From contig JAFWCK010000072.1 of NCBI GenBank assembly GCA_017536965.1, positions 1-64,000 of the forward strand: a stretch of DNA of 64,000 nucleotides, in the 5' to 3' direction. Below the pieces are notes generated by a model. It was given only the letters and a program-made list of their open reading frames with translations. It had not been told where the DNA came from and ran no database searches. The position numbers and the translations under genes were made by a program. Positions 41,550 through 49,790 of this stretch are shown here, piece by piece (positions within the stretch are counted from its first letter, which is position 1; each line of letters starts with the position of its first letter). The DNA comes from Lachnospiraceae bacterium. Lineage in GTDB: Bacteria > Bacillota > Clostridia > Lachnospirales > Lachnospiraceae.

Positions 41550-44231
41550 ATGATTAATTTGACTATTGATGGAATTCAAGTTCAGGTAGAAGATGGCACA
41601 ACGATCTTACAGGCTGCACAGGCTGCCGGTATTGACATTCCTACACTTTGTTATATGAAAGAACTTGCACCGGACGGATCCTGCAGAATGTGTCTGGTGG
41701 AAGTAGAAGGCGCACGTGGTCTGATGACTGCATGTGCTGCACCGGTTACAGAAGGCATGGTCGTTCGGACCAATACGCCGGAAGTTTTGGAATCCAGAAA
41801 GTTCATCCTTCAGATGATGCTTTCCAACCATACCGGTGACTGCATGAGCTGCGCAGCAAACGGAAAATGTAAGCTGCAGCAGTATGCAATGGATTATGAA
41901 GTAGAGCGCGGCGATTTCGAAGGCGAGACCTGCCAGATCCCGCCAGATGATTCCTCACCGTTCTTCATTTATGATCCGGGTAAATGTATTTTATGCCGCC
42001 GCTGTGTACGTACCTGCCAGGAGATCCAGTGCAATGGTACGATCGCTGCAACGGAAAGAGGTTTTGAAACGACAGTTTCTCCTGTTATGGGAATCAAGAT
42101 CGCAGATTCCAACTGTGTAAGCTGCGGTAACTGCGTTCAGGCATGTCCGACAGGCGCCCTTTCCCTGAAAGCCGGCAAGAAGTTCCGTGATTGGGAGACC
42201 AAAAAAGTCCTTACCACATGTCCTCACTGTGCAACGGGATGCCAGTTCTACCTGGTAGTGAAAAATGGCAAGATCGTTGCTGTGGAAGGCGCTGATGGCC
42301 CATCCAATAACGGACAGCTCTGTGTCAAAGGACGTTTTGGCTCCTTTGAATTCGTACATGACGAGAGCAGACTGACTGACCCGCTGATCAAGAGAGACGG
42401 TAAATTTGAGAAGGCAACCTGGGATGAAGCATTAGATCTGGTTGCAGCTAAATTCACGGAAATCAAGAAAAAATACGGCAGCGAATCTCTGGCTGGCTTT
42501 GCCTGCTCCAGAGCACCAAATGAAGACTGCTACATGCTTCAGAAACTCGTTCGCTGCGCATTTGGCTCCAATAACGTAGATAACTGCGCACGTGTCTGCC
42601 ATAGTGCATCTGTCCATGGTCTGGCTATTACACTGGGATCCGGCGCTATGACAAATACGATCAAAGACATCACAGAAGAACCGGATGTCATCATGGTCGT
42701 TGGTTCTAACCCGACAGAAGCTCACCCGGTTGTTGGTGCACGTATCCGTCGTGCAGCTCGCCGCGGCGCAAAACTGATCGTTGTTGATCCGCGTGATATC
42801 ACATTAACAAAAGATGCTGCAATCCATCTGAAGATCAAGCCGGGAACAAACGTTGCTTTTGCAAACGGTATGATGAACATTTTCATCAACGAAGGTCTGA
42901 TCGATGAGGAATTCATCAAGACCAGAACAGAAGGGTTTGAAGAATTAGCAGAAATCGTAAAAGATTACACACCAGAGAAAGTTGCAGAAATCTGCCATAT
43001 CGATGCAGAGGACCTGAAAGCTGCTGCAAGAATGTATGCAAAAGCTGAGAAGGCTCCGATCATCTACTGTCTGGGTGTTACCGAACATTCAACTGGTACT
43101 GAAGGCGTTATGAGCATGTCCAACATGGCTATGATGGTTGGCAAACTCGGAAGACCTGGCTGCGGCGTGAACCCGCTTCGTGGTCAGAACAACGTCCAGG
43201 GTGCCTGCGATATGGGTGCACTGCCTGAGAAATTCCCTGGCTACCAGAACGTAGAAGATCCGGCTGTCATGGAAAAATTCGAAAAAGCATGGGGTATTGA
43301 GCTGAACCACAAAGCTGGTCTGAAAGCAACAGAAGTGCTTCCGGCAGCTATCGAAGGAAAGATCAAAGGTCTGTATATCTTTGGCGAGGATCCGATCGTT
43401 ACAGATCCGGATACCCATCATGTAGAGAAGGCTCTGACCAGCCTTGAATTCCTTGTTGTTCAGGATCTGTTCATGACAGAAACTGCAGCCTATGCTGATG
43501 TTGTCCTTCCTGGCGTAAGCTACGCAGAAAAAGAAGGTACATTCTCCAACACCGAGCGTCGTGTACAGAGAGTCCGTAAAGCAGTTGACCTGGGAACTAA
43601 TGCACGTCTTGATACCGATATCTTTATCGATGTCATGAACCGCATGGGTTATCCGCAGCCACAGCTGACATCCGCTGAGATCATGGATGAGATTGCTTCC
43701 CTGACACCAAGCTTTGCAGGTATTTCCCATGCAAGACTGGATGCCGGCGAAAGCCTGCAGTGGCCATGTACTGGAAAAGATCATCCGGGCACACCGATCA
43801 TGCATGTTGGCAAGTTCAGCCGTGGATTAGGCTACTTCTATCCGGCTAAATACAAACCATCTGTTGAGCTTCCGGATGAAGAATATCCGACGATCCTGAT
43901 CACCGGACGTATGCTGTATCACTACAATACACGTGCTATGACAGGAAAGAGCAAAGGCATCACACAGATCGTCAATGAGTCCTATATCGAGATGAACGAT
44001 CAGGATGCAGAGAAGATCGGCGTGAAACATGGAGACCGCGTGAAAGTTTCCAGCCGCCGTGGTGAACTGGAAACGACTGCCAGAGTCGGAAAGAAAGTCT
44101 CTCCTGGTGAGTCCTTCATGACATTCCACTTCCCGGACGGCAACGCAAACAAGCTGACCAATGCTGTTTATGATGACATTGCCTGCATTCCGGAGTACAA
44201 GGTATGTGCGGTTAAGATTGAAAAGGCTTGA
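41550..44231 (+). CDS. fdhA: Formate dehydrogenase alpha subunit, molybdopterin enzyme, Cys form
   Basis: An 893-aa catalytic subunit. N-terminal [2Fe-2S] ferredoxin domain (Cys34, 45, 48, 62); His-Cys [4Fe-4S] (His94, Cys98, 101, 107); 2x[4Fe-4S] (Cys146-156, Cys189-199); then the molybdopterin oxidoreductase with its own [4Fe-4S] (Cys224, 227, 231, 258). The active-site context is NCARVCHSASVHGL: Cys350 holds the place of selenocysteine in E. coli FdhH, with His351 next to it. No in-frame UGA is used. The C-terminal molydopterin-dinucleotide-binding domain (TGRMLYHYNTRAMTG) is complete. With the two preceding subunits it forms a soluble NAD-linked formate dehydrogenase or CO2 reductase. Confidence 0.92.
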   Translation: MINLTIDGIQVQVEDGTTILQAAQAAGIDIPTLCYMKELAPDGSCRMCLVEVEGARGLMTACAAPVTEGMVVRTNTPEVLESRKFILQMMLSNHTGDCMSCAANGKCKLQQYAMDYEVERGDFEGETCQIPPDDSSPFFIYDPGKCILCRRCVRTCQEIQCNGTIAATERGFETTVSPVMGIKIADSNCVSCGNCVQACPTGALSLKAGKKFRDWETKKVLTTCPHCATGCQFYLVVKNGKIVAVEGADGPSNNGQLCVKGRFGSFEFVHDESRLTDPLIKRDGKFEKATWDEALDLVAAKFTEIKKKYGSESLAGFACSRAPNEDCYMLQKLVRCAFGSNNVDNCARVCHSASVHGLAITLGSGAMTNTIKDITEEPDVIMVVGSNPTEAHPVVGARIRRAARRGAKLIVVDPRDITLTKDAAIHLKIKPGTNVAFANGMMNIFINEGLIDEEFIKTRTEGFEELAEIVKDYTPEKVAEICHIDAEDLKAAARMYAKAEKAPIIYCLGVTEHSTGTEGVMSMSNMAMMVGKLGRPGCGVNPLRGQNNVQGACDMGALPEKFPGYQNVEDPAVMEKFEKAWGIELNHKAGLKATEVLPAAIEGKIKGLYIFGEDPIVTDPDTHHVEKALTSLEFLVVQDLFMTETAAYADVVLPGVSYAEKEGTFSNTERRVQRVRKAVDLGTNARLDTDIFIDVMNRMGYPQPQLTSAEIMDEIASLTPSFAGISHARLDAGESLQWPCTGKDHPGTPIMHVGKFSRGLGYFYPAKYKPSVELPDEEYPTILITGRMLYHYNTRAMTGKSKGITQIVNESYIEMNDQDAEKIGVKHGDRVKVSSRRGELETTARVGKKVSPGESFMTFHFPDGNANKLTNAVYDDIACIPEYKVCAVKIEKA

Positions 44232-44250
44232 TTCTATCAAGGGCAAGGTT

Positions 44251-44281
44251 AAAGGGACTGCTTTTGCAGTCCCTTTTCTTT
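44251..44281 (+). terminator. Rho-independent terminator of the formate dehydrogenase operon
   Basis: A perfect 11-bp stem AAAGGGACTGC/GCAGTCCCTTT (44251-44276) with a TTTT loop, then TCTTT. Confidence 0.88.
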
Positions 44282-44283
44282 AT

Positions 44284-44347
44284 GTGACAGTGAAGGGGCT
44301 TTCTTCAAGCTTTCAAAATGCTTGGCGAAAGCCCCTTCACCTGTCAC
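44284..44347. repeat. Long 20-bp imperfect hairpin of unknown role
   Basis: GTGACAG plus TGAAGGGGCTTTC (44284-44303) pairs with GAAAGCCCCTTCA, one bulged C, CTGTCAC (44327-44347). The loop can fold further (AAGC/GCTT). It lies directly after the terminator. Between 44348 and 44477 I see no gene, only AT-rich sequence. Confidence 0.7.
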
Positions 44348-44477
44348 GATACATAAAACTGACAGCAGAAGAGTTTCCCATGCTATCTAAATGCATGTCC
44401 AAGACCTCTCACACTGTCCCTTTTGTAAATAAAAAAGCTCCTGTCGAAATCTTATTCAAAAACACAAGATATATGAA

Positions 44478-44506
44478 TTTTCAACTTTACAAGCGCTATA
44501 TATAGT
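44478..44506 (+). promoter_or_regulatory. Possible promoter of the pyrR leader
   Basis: TTTTCA (44478-44483), 17 bp, TATAGT (44501-44506). It would start the leader about 20 nt before the PyrR-binding element. Confidence 0.45.
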
Positions 44507-44531
44507 AGTAACATAAAGCAGACAAATCAGA

Positions 44532-44627
44532 CCTTTAATGATGGTACAGAGATGCCGCCAAGGACTGCTAAAGCTGTAAAACACGGCCGGTCAGATCATA
44601 AAGCTGCATCCTGTGATGCGGTTTTTT
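44532..44627 (+). promoter_or_regulatory. PyrR-dependent attenuator leader
   Basis: The segment 44532-44563 has the PyrR anti-antiterminator layout: CCTT at the base pairing with AAGG, TTTAA on the 5' side, and an ACAGAGA loop. The terminator CTGCATC/GATGCGG (44604-44621) with a CTGT loop and six T follows. GATGC (44551-44555) inside the PyrR hairpin can pair with GCATC (44606-44610) of the terminator as antiterminator. PyrR bound with UMP would favour termination, so pyrR and uracil uptake are lowered when pyrimidines are plentiful. Confidence 0.8.
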
Positions 44628-44637
44628 ATTTGTAAAT

Positions 44638-45174
44638 ATGCGTTACAAAGCTACTTTGATGGATGATGTTACCGTCTCCAGAGCATTAAAAAGGATCTCC
44701 CACGAGATTCTGGAAAAGAATAACGGAGCAGAGAATATCTGTATTATCGGCATCCAGCGAAGAGGTATTCCACTGGCTCAGATCATTGCGGACAATATTG
44801 AAAAGATCGAAGAGAAAAAAGTCCCAGTCGGAAGTATCGACATTACTTTTTACCGGGATGATCTGACGAACAAATCCAGGGATCCGATCGTTCAGGAGGC
44901 CAGCATTCCTTTTTCAATCGAAAACAAAGTAGTGATTCTTGTGGATGATGTTGTCTATACGGGAAGAACAGCACGGGCCGCAATCGATGGGCTGATGCAG
45001 CATGGCAGACCTGCAGCGATCCAGTTTGCTGCTTTGATCGACAGAGGGCATAGAGAACTTCCGATACGGGGTGATTATGTCGGAAAAAATGTTCCTACGT
45101 CCAAAAATGAACGTATTGCAGTCCGCATTCCGCCATATGACGAGACTACATCTGTAGAGCTCTATGATATTTAG
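44638..45174 (+). CDS. pyrR: PyrR: pyrimidine operon attenuation protein / uracil phosphoribosyltransferase
   Basis: A 178-aa bifunctional RNA-binding regulator. The PRPP-binding loop VVILVDDVVYTGRTARAA (98-115) is of PRTase type. The N-terminal ISHEILEKNNGAENICIIGIQRRGIPLA and the DITFYRDDL segment are standard PyrR. The start at 44638 lies only 10 nt after the T-run of the attenuator and has no recognisable Shine-Dalgarno. It regulates its own leader and presumably the following uracil permease gene. Confidence 0.93.
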   Translation: MRYKATLMDDVTVSRALKRISHEILEKNNGAENICIIGIQRRGIPLAQIIADNIEKIEEKKVPVGSIDITFYRDDLTNKSRDPIVQEASIPFSIENKVVILVDDVVYTGRTARAAIDGLMQHGRPAAIQFAALIDRGHRELPIRGDYVGKNVPTSKNERIAVRIPPYDETTSVELYDI

Positions 45175-45280
45175 GTATATACGGTATTTTCAGATATTGA
45201 GGACAGGTATCTAAAAGTCCGTCTATATAATAAAAAAGTTAAAGATTTTGCAGCTGTGAATGCAAAAACAGGAGGATGAA

Positions 45281-46678
45281 ATGAATTTAGTTTACAACGT
45301 CGAAGACAGACCTCGTTTTGGACAGACAGTCGTCTTCGCAATTCAGCAGCTTTTAGCGATCCTTGCTGCAACAATCGCCGTTCCGGCAATCATCGGAAAC
45401 GGAATGAGCCAGAGCGCTGCACTTTTCGGCGCTGGTGTCGGCACCATTGTATATCTGTTATTTACGAAGTTTAAAAGCCCGGTCTTCCTGGGATCATCCT
45501 TCGCATTTATCGGATCTATGTTTGCTGCTTTTGCAGGTGGTGTCAGCATGCAGATGGGTTACCTTGGAATGATCATTGGTGCGATCTTTGCAGGCCTTGT
45601 GTATGTTGTTATCGCTATTGTTGTCAGGTTCGCCGGCGTACGCTGGATCAATTACCTGATGCCGGCAGTAGTTATCGGACCTACGGTTGCTATCATCGGA
45701 TTAAGCCTTGCAGGGAATGCCGTTAGTGATGCATTAGGCGGAGCTTTTGACGCTGATGCAGGTGCTTACGTCATGACACCTCATGCATGGGCATGCTTTG
45801 TCTGTGCTATGGTTACTTTGCTGGTTGTATGCCTTTGCTCCGTATTTGGTAAGAAAATGGTTAAGCTGATCCCATTTATTATCGGTATTGTAGCTGGCTA
45901 CATCGTTGCAGTCATCTTTACTTTGATCGGAAAAGCTTCCGGAAATGAAGCTCTGATGATCATCGACTTCTCGGCATTTGCTGCCATGAAATGGGTTCCA
46001 AGCTTTACATTCCTTACAGCTTTAGGCGGATTTAAGGAATTATCCGGAACTTATATTGCAACCATTGCAGTTGCTTATATTCCGGTTGCATTCGTAGTTT
46101 TTGCGGAGCATATTGCTGACCATAAAAACCTTTCTTCCATCATCGGAAGAGATCTTCTGGAAAAACCAGGTCTGCACAGAACCTTGTTAGGTGATGGTGT
46201 TGGATCCATGGTCGGTGCATTCTTTGGAGGATGCCCGAACACCACTTATGGTGAGAGCGTCGGTTGTGTTGCTATTACCGGTAATGCTTCTGTCGTTACG
46301 ATCCTGTGTACAGCCTTTATTGCAATTATTGCTTCCTTCCTGGGGCCATTCGTGACCTTCCTTTCCACGATCCCTGGATGCGTAATGGGCGGTGTATGTA
46401 TCACTCTTTACGGATTCATTGCTGTTTCCGGTCTTAAAATGCTGCAGCCGGTTGATCTGAACGACAACCGTAATCTCTTTACCGCATCGACGATCTTTAT
46501 TGCTGGTATCGGCGGTATGGTACTTAAGATCGGTCAGGTCACATTGACCGAAGTAGCAGTTGCTCTGATCCTTGGCATCATCGTTAACCTGATCCTTCGC
46601 GGAAAAGGAAAAGAAAAAGCCGGGATGATCGATCCGGAAGATGAAGATCCGAAAAAAAGATCACAGAAGACTGAATAA
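45281..46678 (+). CDS. uraA: Uracil permease (UraA/PyrP family)
   Basis: A 465-aa nucleobase:cation symporter-2 protein with about 12-14 TM helices. Family motifs: FGQTVVFAIQQLLAILAATIAVPAIIG at the start, VFAEHIADHKNLSSIIGRDL (with the proton/substrate-linked acidic and His residues) and GDGVGSMVGAFFGGCPNTTYGESVGCVAITG. The ATG at 45281 is chosen because GGAGG stands 5 nt upstream. A 7-bp inverted repeat TTTTGCA/TGCAAAA (45246-45267) lies just before it. The cytoplasmic C-terminus is charged. Pairing with pyrR fits pyrimidine salvage control. Confidence 0.93.
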   Translation: MNLVYNVEDRPRFGQTVVFAIQQLLAILAATIAVPAIIGNGMSQSAALFGAGVGTIVYLLFTKFKSPVFLGSSFAFIGSMFAAFAGGVSMQMGYLGMIIGAIFAGLVYVVIAIVVRFAGVRWINYLMPAVVIGPTVAIIGLSLAGNAVSDALGGAFDADAGAYVMTPHAWACFVCAMVTLLVVCLCSVFGKKMVKLIPFIIGIVAGYIVAVIFTLIGKASGNEALMIIDFSAFAAMKWVPSFTFLTALGGFKELSGTYIATIAVAYIPVAFVVFAEHIADHKNLSSIIGRDLLEKPGLHRTLLGDGVGSMVGAFFGGCPNTTYGESVGCVAITGNASVVTILCTAFIAIIASFLGPFVTFLSTIPGCVMGGVCITLYGFIAVSGLKMLQPVDLNDNRNLFTASTIFIAGIGGMVLKIGQVTLTEVAVALILGIIVNLILRGKGKEKAGMIDPEDEDPKKRSQKTE

Positions 46679-46763
46679 AAACTGAATAAAGTCTGAATAA
46701 TATCAGCTCAACCTTGCAAATAAAGTATAAATCTACTAATATATTTGCATAAGAAAGGAATTG

Positions 46764-46795
46764 CATCCCTGTCCCTGAAAGTGGGGACAGGGATG
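46764..46795 (+). other. 12-bp perfect hairpin between uraA and the FdhD-like gene
   Basis: CATCCCTGTCCC (46764-46775) / GGGACAGGGATG (46784-46795), 8-nt loop. There is no T-run, and the next ATG is 13 nt away, so it could be a weak terminator or a structure controlling translation. Just upstream, CTGAATAA occurs three times at 46671-46699, across the uraA stop. Confidence 0.55.
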
Positions 46796-46808
46796 TTCTG
46801 AGCAAAAA

Positions 46809-47621
46809 ATGATTGATAATGATATTGAAAGACTGATTGATACGGATACGATCAAACTTTTTAAGGATGGCGTTTTGACAGATGTTGACGCAAGTGTTGT
46901 TAACGAATGTCATTTTGCCATCTTTTTAAATGACACCTATTATTCTGACAATTCCCGTAAAAAAGCATTTGTAGATGCTATGAATGGAAAATGTCTGATC
47001 TTTACAGATACCTTGCCGCAGTACCTAAAAGAATTAGCAATCGGCTACTGTTACTGTAACGCGGATTTTGAACCGGAAGATATTTCCCAGGTAATGATGG
47101 CAGATGCTGACGAAGAATCTTCTGTCGCTATAGTTTTTGTTGATGATCTGTTAGTCCAGTCAAAAGGGCCTAAAGTAGACCATCATTTAGCATATAATAC
47201 TAACAAAAATCAGAATATAGCAATTCAGCCGGATAAACTCATCGAGGAAATGAAATTGTTTTCGACACGTTCCGAACTCAACCGTAGGACAGGAGCTGTT
47301 CATGGGGCAGAAATCTTTGACGGCAATTCTGTGATCCGGTTCATTGAGGATATCAGTAATAGCAATGCCATCTACAAAGCAATCGGTTTTTCGCTGCTAT
47401 ATGGAATTGATATGTCCGGCTGCATCTTGTTGACAAGCGGCAAGATCACTAAGGAAAACGTGCGTGCCTGCTTCCTGTCAGGATGTCATGTTTTGGTATC
47501 TTATTCACCGCCTACGAGACAGGCGATCGAATATGCTATGGAAAAAGATGTGACACTGATATGCTTTGGCAGAAATGATACTTTTAAGGTATATTGTGGA
47601 TACGAACGCATTATGATCTGA
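46809..47621 (+). CDS. Divergent FdhD-like formate dehydrogenase accessory protein
   Basis: A 270-aa protein whose C-terminal half follows the FdhD fold: RRTGAVHGAEIFDGNSVIRFIEDISNSNAIYKAIGFSLLYGIDMSGCILLTSGKITKENV, then VSYSPPTRQAIEYA and ICFGRNDTFKVYCGYERI. FdhD transfers sulfur from IscS to the molybdenum cofactor of formate dehydrogenase. Two family hallmarks are altered: EDVGRHNA reads EDISNSNA (180-187), and the CxxC pair that relays sulfur in E. coli FdhD is missing; only an isolated CYC (81-83) is seen. It lies 2.6 kb after fdhA. No good Shine-Dalgarno. It is either a specialised or an impaired FdhD. Confidence 0.72.
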   Translation: MIDNDIERLIDTDTIKLFKDGVLTDVDASVVNECHFAIFLNDTYYSDNSRKKAFVDAMNGKCLIFTDTLPQYLKELAIGYCYCNADFEPEDISQVMMADADEESSVAIVFVDDLLVQSKGPKVDHHLAYNTNKNQNIAIQPDKLIEEMKLFSTRSELNRRTGAVHGAEIFDGNSVIRFIEDISNSNAIYKAIGFSLLYGIDMSGCILLTSGKITKENVRACFLSGCHVLVSYSPPTRQAIEYAMEKDVTLICFGRNDTFKVYCGYERIMI

Positions 47622-47640
47622 TTTCAGGTGGGTAGATACT

Positions 47641-48093
47641 ATGAAAGCAAACAGACAAGATAAAATAATTGAGATCATTCAGCAAAACGATATTGAAACA
47701 CAGGAAGAATTGGCACATCTGCTTGCAGCTGCCGGATTTCACGTCACCCAGGCTACTATTTCCAGGGATATTCGTGCACTTCATCTGGAAAAGATTCCAG
47801 ACGGCAAAGGCGGCAGCAAATATTCTTATCCGCAGGAAAAAGAAGCTGACAGGGAAAAATATCTGCGGATTTTTAAAGATGGTTACTCCAATATCTTACA
47901 GGCAGGAAATATCGTGGTGATCAAAACGGTTTCTGGTATGGCAATGGCAGTTGCAGCAGCCCTGGATCATATGATGATTCCGGAGATCGTTGGTTGTATT
48001 GCCGGAGATGATACCATCATGTGTGCATCTAAATCAGATGACGATGCAAAAAAAGCGATTGAACAAATCACAAAACTTTTGACAGAGTTGTAA
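47641..48093 (+). CDS. argR: Arginine repressor ArgR/AhrC
   Basis: A 150-aa transcription factor. N-terminal winged helix (about 1-70) with TQEELAHLLAAAGFHVTQATISRDIRALHLEKIP. The C-terminal oligomerisation and arginine-binding domain contains GMAMAVAAALDHMMIPEIVGCIAGDDTIM with the GDD arginine-contact residues. It overlaps recN by one base (TAATG), the conserved clostridial order. No ARG box was picked out in this window. Confidence 0.93.
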   Translation: MKANRQDKIIEIIQQNDIETQEELAHLLAAAGFHVTQATISRDIRALHLEKIPDGKGGSKYSYPQEKEADREKYLRIFKDGYSNILQAGNIVVIKTVSGMAMAVAAALDHMMIPEIVGCIAGDDTIMCASKSDDDAKKAIEQITKLLTEL

Positions 48094-49772
48094 TGCTGAA
48101 GAATGTTTATATAAAAAATCTTGCGCTGATCGAAGAGGCTGATATTGACTACACAAATGGTCTTAACATCATGACCGGTGAAACCGGTTCTGGTAAGTCC
48201 ATTATAATCAGCGCACTGAATACGGCCCTCGGTGAAAAAGCAAATAAATCCATGATCCGGACCGGAGCCGATCATGGTCTTGTTGAGTTATCGTTTTTTA
48301 CTGACGATCCCAGGGTTTTATCTGTCCTGGATAAGCAGGGAATCGAAACGGAAGATGGCCAGATTGTCATATCCAGAAAAATTACGATGGATAACAGCAT
48401 CACGCGTATCAATGGAGAATCTGTCACTTTAGCTTTTTTAAGATCTGTGACGGATCTTCTTGTAGATGTTCATGGCCAGCACGATCATCAGTCATTACTG
48501 GATCCAGCCCGGCATTTGCAGATCATTGATGATTTCGGCGGAGAACCGATCCGTAATCTCCGAAAAGAATTAGCGGAACAATATGATCATTACAGGGCAA
48601 TACGACTGGAATATCAGGATTTTAATTTAGATGAATCACAACTTTCCAGAGAGATCGATCTCCTGAAACATGAGCAGAAAGAAATTGATGATGCCGCCAT
48701 CCAGCCGGAGGAAGACATCCGTCTGGAAACAGAGTATAAAAAACTCAGCAATGCAGAAACGATCCTGTCATCGGTAAACAAAGCTCACAATATCCTTTCT
48801 GATGAAGACGACGGAGCCTTAAAAAAGATTTCGGATGCACTTCGTTATGTGGAAGATGCACTTGTTTATGAGCCGGAATTAAAAGAATACCGAACGACGC
48901 TGATGGATATCGATTCTCTTTCTAAAGATGTTGCGCGCGAAATCGAACATTACGTGGAGCATAATCCTTTTGATGGAGAACGTTTTTCAGAAATAGCGCA
49001 AAGACTTGATCAGATCAACCGCCTGAAGAGTAAATATGGCCGTTCCATAGATGATATTTATCAATATGCGGCAGAAATTGCAGATAAATTAGATCAATAT
49101 GAGCATTACTTTGAACGGAAAGCGCAAACGGAACACCGTATGAAGGAGTGTGCAGCAATCCTGAATCAGCTTTCGCATCAATTATCTGATCTGAGAAAAG
49201 AAGCAGGAAAAAACCTGGAGCCTTTGATCCAGAAACATTTAAAAGATCTCAATTTTCTGCATGTGGATTTTTCCATTGATTTTACAAAAGGACCTAAGAT
49301 CACCCGCAATGGTTTTGACAAAGCAGAATTTATGATTTCTGTAAATCCGGGTGAACCGCAGATGCCATTAGCCAAAACGGCATCAGGCGGCGAGATGTCC
49401 CGTATAATGCTTGCGATCAAATCGGCGATAGCTGATAAAGATGATATTCCAACATTGATCTTTGATGAGATCGATGCAGGGATCAGTGGTCAGACAGCAG
49501 GAAAAGTAGGGGAGAAACTGCTGTATTTAAGCAAACATCATCAGATCATCTGTATCACGCATCTTCCGCAGATCGCGGCAATGGCAGATGCTCATTTCCG
49601 GATCAGGAAAGAAGTGGAAGGTTCCAGTACGATATCCGGAATTGAAAAGCTAAATGAAACGGAACAAGTAGAAGAAGTCGCACGCCTGGTTGGCGGCATT
49701 ACTGTAACAGATACTGCGCGTGCAAACGCCAAAGAACTTATTGCTTATGCCAGCTCATTGAGATTGGCATAA
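48093..49772 (+). CDS. recN: DNA repair protein RecN
   Basis: An SMC-like ATPase for double-strand-break repair. The 559-aa product has Walker A TGETGSGKS (28-36), the DVHGQHDHQSLLD segment, a central coiled-coil region (about 150-385), the ABC signature ASGGEMSRIMLAIKSA, Walker B PTLIFDEIDAGISG and the ITHLPQIAAMADAHF His loop. Full length for the family. Translational coupling to argR. Confidence 0.95.
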   Translation: MLKNVYIKNLALIEEADIDYTNGLNIMTGETGSGKSIIISALNTALGEKANKSMIRTGADHGLVELSFFTDDPRVLSVLDKQGIETEDGQIVISRKITMDNSITRINGESVTLAFLRSVTDLLVDVHGQHDHQSLLDPARHLQIIDDFGGEPIRNLRKELAEQYDHYRAIRLEYQDFNLDESQLSREIDLLKHEQKEIDDAAIQPEEDIRLETEYKKLSNAETILSSVNKAHNILSDEDDGALKKISDALRYVEDALVYEPELKEYRTTLMDIDSLSKDVAREIEHYVEHNPFDGERFSEIAQRLDQINRLKSKYGRSIDDIYQYAAEIADKLDQYEHYFERKAQTEHRMKECAAILNQLSHQLSDLRKEAGKNLEPLIQKHLKDLNFLHVDFSIDFTKGPKITRNGFDKAEFMISVNPGEPQMPLAKTASGGEMSRIMLAIKSAIADKDDIPTLIFDEIDAGISGQTAGKVGEKLLYLSKHHQIICITHLPQIAAMADAHFRIRKEVEGSSTISGIEKLNETEQVEEVARLVGGITVTDTARANAKELIAYASSLRLA

Positions 49773-49790
49773 CATGGATAGGAGCAGGAT

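Noticed and set aside
42560..42620. Selenocysteine in FdhA
   Set aside because: The active-site codon is TGC (Cys350), not TGA; the frame is uninterrupted.
44161..44505. 114-codon rightward frame after fdhA
   Set aside because: It runs through the fdhA 3' end, a terminator and a long hairpin; no Shine-Dalgarno and no resemblance to a protein family.
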